64,000 nucleotides of DNA from Wuchereria bancrofti. Its lineage: Eukaryota; Nematoda; Chromadorea; Rhabditida; Onchocercidae. The position numbers were made by a program, and so were the translations under genes. Positions 11,708 to 21,634 of the stretch are shown here, one piece after another (position 1 is the stretch's first letter; every line of letters starts with the position of its first letter). The stretch is taken from NCBI GenBank assembly GCA_005281725.1, contig SSBO01000008.1, positions 3,169,676 through 3,233,675 of the forward strand. Reading direction: 5' to 3'. The notes below the pieces were generated by a model. The model was not told where the DNA came from and searched no databases. It saw only the letters and a program-made list of their open reading frames with translations.

Positions 11708-13923
11708 AAGAAATAATCGAAAATTCCTGCAAATATAATTGGTACTATGCAATTGTTACTATTTACAATAAGGCTTACGTCATTATTGTGTTCTTGTTGT
11801 AGGAAACTTGTTTGGCGAGAACTAAACTTAGTACAAAACTTGTTTTTCTTAAACTTTGTCCTAACGAATTTTCAATAAACTTTCAGGAAGCGAAGTTTTC
11901 GTACATGTTTCAAATACAACATAAACTAGCAAAAATGAATGACTCTTAACATATTTTCATCATATCAGTTTCATCGATTCATTAACTAAAGGAATCTTGA
12001 TTACTTCTTTTCTTGAATTTTCATCATCTAAGAAAATCGAATGCGTAACGACTGGAAACAGCAAATTGAGGAAGTAATTAATTGTGTGATTAATTCTGTA
12101 TGTTTGTAGGGCTTTTGAAAGTGCAAATGACTCAATTACAATAATACGGCATATGTTTAACTAAGCAAACAAAGCAACGCTACTCAAACTTTCTTTCCGA
12201 AAAAAAAACATTCCACTGTGAATTCTTGAAATAAGCAAAAATGTAATCGTTCTGTCAGTACAGTAATTAAGCTTATTGATATGTGGTTAATCTAGCTTAC
12301 TGTAGATGCACTCATTGCTCATTTTCTGTTCATTACCATATCTATCTTTCTTCTTTCTGAAGAAGAGATATAGTAATAATTAAATCGTAATATTCCTATC
12401 TAAACAAATTTCATCGCAACATTAGGTAATGATTGAATAAGATATTCACTACTATACTATTATTACTACTTTGCTTATACCTTTTGATATTCAAGGGATC
12501 CTTGCATCAAATGGTACCCGAATAATTGAGTGATCACCAGAGCACAAAACTCAAGAAGTTAGTCGACTTTATTATACAATTCAAACTATTACTGTATCTA
12601 ACTTCGTGCGAATGAAATTCAAAATAAGTGATCCGATTGATTACTGACAGTTGAAAAATTATATGCAGAATGTATTGCATTATGTCAAACTATTGGTTCT
12701 GCTAAACAACTGATTAGCGGTTCTGATGAAAGAAATAAATTTAAAAGTCTTACTTCAATCAAGGTTGAAAATGTCCGCAAATTATTAAGTCAGTTGTCGA
12801 TGATCAGAAGTTATCTAAAAAATTGAAAGGTGGAGAAAATAGTTCCTTAAGAACTAACAATTTCTCTCGAAAAAAAGTGCTACAAAATTACCACTAAGGC
12901 AAACGTGTTCTTTCTCTTCCGCATCATCTGTACTTTTTCCTTTAATCATGATTTTTGATGGTGACATAAATTTAGAAACGGCATAACACAATTTGTCAAA
13001 AATTTAAGTTTAGCAAGCCGTTTATTGATTTAAACTTGATTATTGTATGAAAGATTGAACCAGAAAATGAATCCCTCATCAAATGCATTTGTAAGTTTTA
13101 CTTAGAGTCATATTTCAATGATTGAAATTCAATAAAATGAATAATGGCTGATCAGGACAGAATTTTTTGAGTTTTAGTTTACTGAACTTTCATTCATATT
13201 GAAATGACTCTTCCTATTTTTGCTCAATTTTTTTTATGAATACTTTTATGAATAAGCTATAATCAACATATTCCTCTAATGCTCTTCTCGACGACTTTTT
13301 TTTCTTTTTTAAATTAAATAATTGATTAAATTAATTTTAATTAGAAAAAGTGATATTTTAGCGTAATAAACATCAATAAATCATACCAAACAGAACATAA
13401 AAACATCCCACAAAAACAAAAAAATATATATACAAACAAAAATAGAAAAATACAAAAATAAACATCCCTTAATGACATATGTGTCTGATACACAATTTCA
13501 AAGGTTTATTCCACATTGCTACACACATTGCCCTATACATTTTAGCCTTTTTAATATTAAATTTAAAGGAATATTGAAGTTGCAAACTTAAAAGCATTAT
13601 ACTTTTAGAAAATTCCTTTTTTTTAGTTACTTAATTATCCGAAATTCAGTAAGTAATTGCTAATAAAATCAATCACCAATATATTATTCTTGGCATCTAT
13701 TTTGATTTCATTAGTTACTGATTGATAAGGATACTAAAAATTATAGCATAAATGCGACAATAATGACAATAACAGGTACGCAAAAAATTTTAGTATTTTT
13801 TTTAAATTTATTCAGTTCATTATGCATTTAACATTTATCTACACAGCATAACAAATTTTTGTATAATTTTCAAAAATTTAAGTTTGCACAGTGATAAAAA
13901 GGTATTTGGTAGCTGTAAAATAG
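11708..13923. other. Array spacer between genes 4 and 5
   Basis: No gene seen. Contains an inverted repeat at about 12339-12372 and a conserved upstream block near 12900-13060. Low-complexity A-rich DNA at 13400-13460. Confidence 0.6.
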
Positions 13924-14532
13924 TTAACCATAATAATAATAATAATAATAATAGTGATGGGGGTAACCACCGTAATAATAGTTGTAAGGATAATACGGAT
14001 AACCGTAATAGCCATATGAATATGGTAAAGATGAGCCTGTATTGAATAAATTTCCCGCAAGAAAACCTAAACCAGCACCAAGTGCGGCTTGCCACGCATC
14101 AAAAGAGTTCTGTTGAACTTGATTGGCTCGATTAGCCTGATCAGCCCGATTATCTGGAACAGCAGCTCCAATACCTGAGTTAGCGTTGTTGTTCAATGAC
14201 TGAAATTTGAAACAAGCTACTGTAAACAATAATATTGTAGTTTCTACTGTATTACGGCATACTGTAGTTCTGCTACAGTATAGTGTAACATTAAGCATTA
14301 TTTAACAATAAACACAAAACATACGTTTTCACCTGCAATATTGTCATTAAATGACCGAAAAGTTAAATGTTGCGCACCCATCTCATCAATTAATAATATT
14401 GTGCTGAAAGAGAAGCAATATGTTAACAGATATTATTAACAGGTATTGAATGAATCATATGATAACAGCGAATACTTTAACTTACAGTATTGTTAAAGGA
14501 ATCAAATATTTGGTGATAATGAATGGCAGCAT
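13924..14532 (-). CDS. Tyr-rich secreted protein, array gene 5 (subtype A)
   Basis: Exons 14532-14486, 14403-14325 and 14199-13924 join to 133 residues. Signal peptide starts MLPFIITKYLIPLTIL and ends near DEMGAQ. The mature part includes FRSFNDNIAG, a linker with repeated Gln-Ala-Asn and Arg (RADQANRANQVQQN), then FDAWQAALGAGLGFLAGNLF and a tail ending with eight Tyr and a final Gly. Pro replaces Ala in the hydrophobic core of the signal, which may weaken it. Leader starts at 14550; AATAAA-type signal downstream (TTTATT at 13807-13812). Function unknown. Confidence 0.86.
14259..14281. repeat. Intron 2 hairpin, gene 5
   Basis: ATACTGTA and TACAGTAT arms around GTTCTGC, as in genes 3 and 7, although the rest of intron 2 has diverged. 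Confidence 0.7.
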
Positions 14533-16668
14533 AACAAAAATCCAAAATTCCTGCAAATATAATTGGTAGTGTGCAATTAGTATTATTACAATAAGGTTTC
14601 TTCTTCATCACACGCTTGTTGAAGAAAGCATTTTGTGTGGATTAGCTGTAAACTGAAAAGTTTGTTTCACACATAAAGTGAAAAGTTTGTTTGTTTATTT
14701 TGAGGATGAAATTTTGTTACTTCTAGGAGACAGTATTTTCACGCATACTTTTAGGCGATATTTTCGCGTGAACGGGATGAAATTCACTTAAGATACATGA
14801 AACATATTTGCTTATACCTGCCAAAAACAACACCGTTGGCTCAATTTTCAGAAAAGTTATGAACCGTAAAGTTCAGAATTAAATTGTTAAGAAGCTGAGG
14901 CATTCAAATATGCCGTTCAATTTACTTGATGATTATTGAGACAATTTGATTTCGTCAGTCTCACTACTGGATAAGTCCAAAATTTAAAAAAAGAGCGAAT
15001 TAATTTAAGTAAAGCTCAAAAATAACAACAAAAAATTGCTGACTTTTTACAGAAACTAATTCCGAGGAAGATCAATGAGCTTTATCTTCTAAATGTCAAT
15101 TTCTATGGCATTAAGGAAGCTAAGCAACATACAGAATACAATACAGGATGTAATTATGTGACAAGTTCTGTGTTTAATGCAAAATATTCATCAACAAAAA
15201 TATCGCTAGGTAAACTGAGCAAATAAAGCAAAACTATCACATATCTTTCTAGAAAACAAGCCTTCCATCGCGAAATGAAATGTTTTTCTGTAAAATAGTT
15301 AAACTAGTTAATTGCTACCTATTCCAATACCATTACTGATAATCACTACAAGGGTTATTCATTTTCTATCAATTCTTTTTGTCAACCGTATTTACCTCTC
15401 TTTTCGGGAATGATTTGAAAATTTTGTAAGAAGATTCAATGAAAAATTATTCAAAAATTAGGTAGATGAATAATCCTTATAGGTGAGCAAACGACGTTGG
15501 TATTTGTAATGGATTGAAGAGATTAAAATCTTGAAGTCAAGCTTTTGCTTTCTGGAAAGAGATATGAGTAGGTAACTGGATGAACACATATACGCTATTT
15601 AAATAATGATTGTTATGAAGCGCATGTCACAGGAGAAAATGTCGCAGTAGTTCAGTGTATTTTGTGTTGCTGTGATGACATTTAATTTAATGTGAAGGAG
15701 AAAATAAAGCGATAGAGGAAAAGGGTTCTTTAAAACCGAAGATATCCTTCGAAAAAAAAGTGCGACAAAGTCCTACTATGAAACTTGTTCTTTGTTTCGG
15801 TCATCTGCACTTTTTTTTCTGTAATTATGACTTGCGATAGCGGTCAGAACTTTCGAATGACAAGGTGGCATTGGTCAAAGCTGTAATAGTGAAACCTGAA
15901 TGTTAGGTCTAATTCTATCGGAAGAAAAGCTCCTAATCAGTTTTAGATCCTTAGCATGATATTCCAGTGATTAAAGGTCAATACATGAGTAATAATTATT
16001 AAGAACATGAGACTTTTCTATGTCGTTCCTTTTTAAGTATTTATTTCTTGTTCCCTGCAATTTTTTCTATACTTCTGCAACCAGTACATTTCTTTAATCT
16101 TATCAATGAACTGTTTTTATTCAGTGATCGAATTAAATCAATTTTAATTGGAGAAAGTGCTATTCTAGGGTTAATGGACATGACAAATCATATCATTTAG
16201 CACGCGCTAATAATGACACATTGTGGTTGACGCATATATCCAAAGTTTTATTTTGCTAATAATACGTGCTTAATGTTTTCAGCATTGAATTTCAAGGAAT
16301 TCTAAAAATGCAACCTTGAAATTATTATGCTTCTTGAGAATTACTGTCTTAATTACTCAATTATCTGAAATTGAGTAAGTGATAGTAATAAAATTGACAA
16401 ATTACTGTTAAATTCATTGACCGTTTTTGTTTTTTTCAATTGAATTCATTGACTGTTTTTGTTTTTTTCAGTCCATAAGTTACTGATTAGTGTAAACAAA
16501 GCCTTTGGTGATAACAACTTGCTGCACAGAATTTTGAGATAAATTTTGAAATTTATTAATTTCACAATGTATTTGATTTCCTGTCTACGGAGCACAACGT
16601 CAAACGAAAATTTGCATATTCCATTCAAATTTAAAATATACACAACCATACAAAGGTAAAATGAGCAA
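14533..16668. other. Array spacer between genes 5 and 6
   Basis: No gene seen. Includes a conserved upstream block near 15780-15920 and, from 16128, segmental duplication 2 copy b. A 25-base stretch around 16415-16470 (TTCATTGACCGTTTTTGTTT and neighbours) is repeated in tandem. Confidence 0.55.
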
Positions 16669-17283
16669 TTAACCACGATAATAATAGTAATAAGGATAGT
16701 AATTATATGGTGATCTGTAGTTACTCCCTCTGTAATAAGGATAATAATAACCGTATGAATAGTAAGGGTAATAACCGTATGAAAATGAAGATAATGGAGA
16801 CAAGCCTGTACCAAGAAAGCTACCCACAAGGAAACTTAGGCCAGAACCAATTAGAGATTGCAACGTGCCAAGAAGACCTTGTTGAGCTTGATTAGCTAGA
16901 GCACCGAGTCTAGCAACTGGATTACCATTACTGTTCAACGACTGAAATTCAAATTAAATTTTTACAGAGAACTCTGACTCTTGTATGAGTATTAATGCTT
17001 AATGTTTAATGTATCACATAACAGTATGTGATTCATTAAGGTAAGAGATGTGAGACTCACACCGCTGCCTGCCATGTTGTTATTGAATGACAAAATATTG
17101 AAATGGAGCTGTGCATTCGTTTCATCACATGATAACATTATGCTAAAAAAGATATACATTAACAGGTAAATAAACTGAATTAATCATATGATAACAGCAA
17201 ATACTCTAACTTTTATTATCAAACACAGCAACTTACAGTATTGTTAAAGCAACCAAATATTTGATGATAACGAATGGCAACAT
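16669..17283 (-). CDS. Tyr-rich secreted protein, array gene 6 (subtype B)
   Basis: Exons 17283-17237, 17142-17061 and 16941-16669 join to 133 residues. Exon 1 matches gene 4 at the protein level. Exon 3 differs strongly in the linker and hydrophobic segment (GTLQSLIGSGLSFLVG against GTWQSALGAGLGFLAG) while the tail is nearly the same, ending NYYPYYYYYRG. The conserved Trp is lost. The intron 2 donor is GTGAGT. Leader starts at 17302; AATAAA-type signal downstream (TTTATT at 16552-16557). Function unknown; the altered segment could mean relaxed constraint or a new specificity. Confidence 0.86.
17013..17032. repeat. Intron 2 hairpin, gene 6
   Basis: ATCACATA, ACAG, TATGTGAT, identical to the hairpin in gene 4. 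Confidence 0.7.
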
Positions 17284-20200
17284 AAGAAATAATCGAAAAT
17301 TCCTGCAAATATAATTGGTACTATGCAATTGTTACTATTTACAATAAGGCTTACGTCATTATTGTGTTCTTGTTGTAGGAAACTTGTTTGGCGAGAATTA
17401 ATACTAAACTTAGTACGAAACTTGTTTTTCTTACACTTTGTCCTAACGAATTTTCAATAAACTTTCAGGAAGCGAAGTTTTCGTACATATTTAAAATACA
17501 ACATAAACTAGCAAAAATGGATGACTCTTAACATATTTTCATCATATCAGTTTCATCGATTCATTAACTAAAGGAATCTTGATTACTTCTTTTCTTGAAT
17601 TTTCATCATTTAAGAATGCGTAACGACTGGAACAGCAAGTTGAGGAAGTAATTAATTGTGTGATTAATTCTTTATGTTTGTAGGGTTTTTGAAAGTGCAA
17701 ACGACTCAATTACGATAATACGGCATATGTTTAACTAAGCAAACAAAGCAACGCTACTCAAACTTTCTTTCCGGAAAAGAAACATTCCACTGTGAATTCC
17801 TGAAATTAGGAAAATATGTGATCGTTCTGTCAGTACAGTAATTGAGCTTATTGATACGTGGTTAATCTGGCTTACTGTAGATGCATTTTCTGTTCTTTTT
17901 TCTGTTCATTACCATATATATCTCTCATCTTTCTGAGGAAGAGATATAGTAATAATCAATTGTTATATTGATTTCATACCTTTCTTCTTATTGGCTTTAT
18001 CGTAATATTCATTTTATGGCAACATTAAGCAATGGTTGAATAAGATGTTGATATCTAAGGAAACCTTTCATCAGGTGATATAAGTGATTACATTCTATCT
18101 GATCGTCAAACTCAAAAAGTTATTCTTGTCCTGTTTCAAATCTCAATTCGTGAAGAGTTGAAGAAAGTATCAAATCGGTATCCGTAGTACGAGAATATAG
18201 CAATAAGAAAATATATAGAATAGAGCAAAAGATCCTTTATGCATTTGAAATGGAAATTAAAAATCTAAAAATTCATTTAGTTTCCTTAAATTATTTGCAC
18301 TTTGATTTTATAAACAAAGGTCATTGGAAAATTGGTAAATTCTAGTGGTATGCTGTTGGACAGTTAATAAACAGTTGAATTTCAGTTGCATTAATTTATA
18401 TTATTAGGAAATATCTATTGGTTAATAATGTTGAACATTTTATTCAACAACCACGAAAACGATGTCCAAGAAAAATTTAGAAGATAGTTCAGGAAGATAT
18501 AGGTCTATCCGATGAGAAAATTCGTTGTCACAATCAGTCAAACTGATTAAGCAGTCTTTTTTTTTTCAAACCTGAAATCTTAGCCAGTTACTGCGAAATA
18601 ATTCCTTTGCGATTGTGTTTTCTCATTAATATAAACTAAAGAAATGTCCTTAAATATTTTCGGAAGTTTTTCTTTTCTTGCCTCTAATACACAGTATCTA
18701 TCTGTCAAATGCAAAAAGAAATTGACTATTTATTTGACATCTATTCAATCTTTCAAATTCCATTCCTTCTCTTGTTTCAAAATTTAACATTTCTTTCTTG
18801 GTAAAAGTATAAAGTCCCTCACTCATAATAATATGAAACGGTGTAAATAATTTAAAGAATATATATATTTGAGGGAATACTAGTTAATTTACATCTATTA
18901 GTTAGTTTCTAAATAATTTTATTGTTGGTCGGACGCTCAAACTCGATAGATTTCTGAGCAAAAAAAATTCACAACAGAATATTATGAATGAATAAAGTTT
19001 TTAAGGCAAATTCTTTTCGATCGAATAAGAAATTAATCAAAAATTATTGTTTTGATTTTTAAACAAACGTAAATTATACTTTTAGTTTTCAGAAATTAAT
19101 ACGATTGGGCAAATGGAGCGAATAAACATTCGCAGGATATACTTATATATAATTTATTATTAATGCTGTTCCAATAATAATTAGGATAAAGCACATATCA
19201 CAAAAGAAAATGTTCCAATTTTTCAAATATTTTACGCTGTTTCAAGGACGACACGCACTTGATGCAAGAGAAGAAATAAAGTGACAGAAGAAAACAGTTC
19301 TCTAAAATTTAATGATTTTTTTTTCGAGTAAAAAAATGAGACAAAGTCATTACTTTGGTAAACTTGTTCTTTCTCTTCCACGCTAGTTGGATTTTTACTT
19401 TTTCCTTTAATCAAAATTACGATTTTTAACGGCAGAATTTTGAAACACTAAAATGTCACTGCTCAGAGATCAAAGCTCAAAGTCTTAATGTCTAACAAAA
19501 CTGTTTATTGATTTAGGCTTGATTATTGAATTGAAGATGGAGCCAAGCTATAATAAAAGTCCTTGTCAGTTATACTTTGAGCCGTGTTCCAATGATCAGA
19601 GTTCAAACAGGTGAGTAAATGCTGAGAAGTTTTTTTTTTTTGTATAATATTTAAGAGAAATGAGGAATAATGTGTATTTTATACCATCATCGAATGAAAT
19701 TAATGCGCCAACAAAAATAAAAAACTTAAAACAGGATTTGTTAAATTATTACAAAAGCGATATGAATGGAATGAAATGCGGCAATAACCGGAATGTGTTC
19801 GGTCAGTATTCAGGAAATAAGTTGAAAAGTAAGAATATATAATAAAGCTTTATTATGTTACTGAATTACAATAGTTATTGAGCTCATTATTTCAACCAAA
19901 TAAATTATAAAATGATTCTTACTTGACTTCTATAACTAGAATAACTGTCAAAAGCGATAACTCTGATTTATTCTAATTCCAATTGTTTGCTTGAAAGAAG
20001 AGAGATTGCACATCGTATTTCAACGGAAGTTGACGTGAAACTTTTTCCAATTAATATTCCTTCTTTCCTTTTTGAATTTTCATTCAAATAGCTTTTCCCA
20101 CTTTACTTTAATTACAGCAATCAATTTTTGAATGTCACTGTTGAAAGGGTCAGGATATTTTGCATTTAACGAATTATCATTCAGTGAAATGGTTTTTTTC

Positions 20201-21024
20201 TCTTTAAATCTTTTCCATAAATAAGCACTTCGATAATCAGTACATCCTTCTAATATCTCTATTATTTATTTATTTTCTGACTGAATATTGATTAAATTTA
20301 TTTTAATTAAAAGAAATAATGCCTATGATAATGAATATCAGCAAATCAAGCTAATCAGCAGTAGTACTTGGCTATATAATAGAATAGGTTAACAATGGTT
20401 ATTCATAAAAGTTTAAGCTATAAAATAAAGTGGTATTAAGTTTTAAAGTCTTATTCCGCTGTAAGCATGCATTTTCTCATATCTTCAACCTCTTAAGTAT
20501 TAAATCTCAAAAAGCATTTTACAATTTTACGAATATGTTCTGAAAATGAAAATTTGGAGTAATACTTGAACATTTGAAGAAAACATTTACTTTTCATTGC
20601 TCAGTAATTCGAATAGTGCAATCATTTAATGAGTAATTAGCATCAAAACTAGCCAAACACTAATATAGTCATTTACTTTTGGTAGTTCATCTTAATTTAT
20701 AATTTCCTAATTAGTTTGAGTATTTCATTGGCGGATTATTTCATTTCAATAATTCCAAAGATCGGGACAATTCGGCAAATTTTTGAACACGATAAATTCT
20801 CACAATGGCACATAACGAAATGACAGGGAAATTCAGGCGAATTCAGTGAATTATTCAAAAGTACTGCTTAGATTTTGAACACATTTTCAAAATTTATTCA
20901 GTTCACAATCTTCATAATAGCCATAGTTTTTACTTACAAAATAAATGCCAAACAAAAATTGCACAATTTTCGAAAATTTGAAGTTTGTACACTGATAAAA
21001 AGATGTTTAGCGATTATAAAATAG
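17284..21024. other. Array spacer between genes 6 and 7
   Basis: The longest spacer within the array; no gene is supported. An open frame at 19660-19842 (+) lies in duplicated spacer, and the matching stretch at 7680 onward is frameshifted, so it is not called. Segmental duplication 1 copy b starts at about 19464. Confidence 0.6.
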
Positions 21025-21634
21025 TTAACCATAATAATAATAGTAATAGGGATAACGATAGTAGTAGTTATAGTTGTATGGGTAATATGGATAACCGTAG
21101 TAGCCATATGGATATGATGGAAACGAGCCTCTGCCGAACAAATTTCCTGCAAGGAAACCGAGACCAGTGCCAAGTGCAGATTGCCACGTGCCAAAAAAAT
21201 TCGGCTGAGCTTGATTAGGTTGATTAGCTTGATTAGCTGGAGCACCTGGAAGAGCAGCGGGTCCAGCTCCCATGTTCGCGTTATTGTTCAGTGACTGAAA
21301 TTTTAAATAAGCTTTTACTGGTAAAGTTGATGCTCTGAGCAGCAATGACATTTAGTAGCATACTGTATCTCTGCTACAGTATGGCGTCACATTAAACGTT
21401 ACCTAATGATAAGTATATAACTTACGTTGCGGCCTAAAGTATTTCGATTAAACGAGTCTACGACTAAATGCTGCGCGTCTGTTTCATCAATGAATAATAT
21501 TGTACTGAAAAAGAAGCAATATGTTAACAAATATTATTAACAGTTATTGAATGAGTCATATGAAGACAGAAAATACTTTAAACTTACAGTATTGTTAAAG
21601 CAATCAGATGTTTAGTGATAACGAATAGAAGCAT
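21025..21634 (-). CDS. Tyr-rich secreted protein, array gene 7 (subtype A)
   Basis: Exons 21634-21588, 21504-21426 and 21294-21025 join to 131 residues. The signal peptide is the same as gene 3. Exon 3 has a longer Asn/Gln linker (ANQANQPNQAQPN) than gene 3, then FFGTWQSALGTGLGFLAGNL and a tail with YGYYGYPYYPYNYNYYYRYP ending YYYYYYG. Leader starts at 21653; AATAAA-type signal downstream (TTTATT at 20893-20898). As the most upstream copy for minus-strand reading it sits at the array edge. Function unknown. Confidence 0.87.
21360..21382. repeat. Intron 2 hairpin, gene 7
   Basis: ATACTGTA and TACAGTAT arms around TCTCTGC, preserved relative to gene 3 despite a change in the loop. Confidence 0.7.

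Larger units (their letters stand above)
10627..12380 (-). repeat. Segmental duplication 2, copy a (carries gene 4)
   Basis: About 1.75 kb matching 16128-17955. Intron 2 of the gene (11362-11480 against 16942-17060) shows a single difference by eye, whereas exon 3 next to it differs at about twenty codons. Confidence 0.88.
16128..17955 (-). repeat. Segmental duplication 2, copy b (carries gene 6)
   Basis: Partner of 10627-12380. It includes the 3' flank, all three exons, both introns and the 5' spacer up to the inverted repeat at about 17908-17952. Confidence 0.88.

Noticed and set aside
19660..19842. 60-residue frame in duplicated spacer
   Set aside because: The nearly identical copy from 7680 is frameshifted and stopped, so the frame is not maintained.
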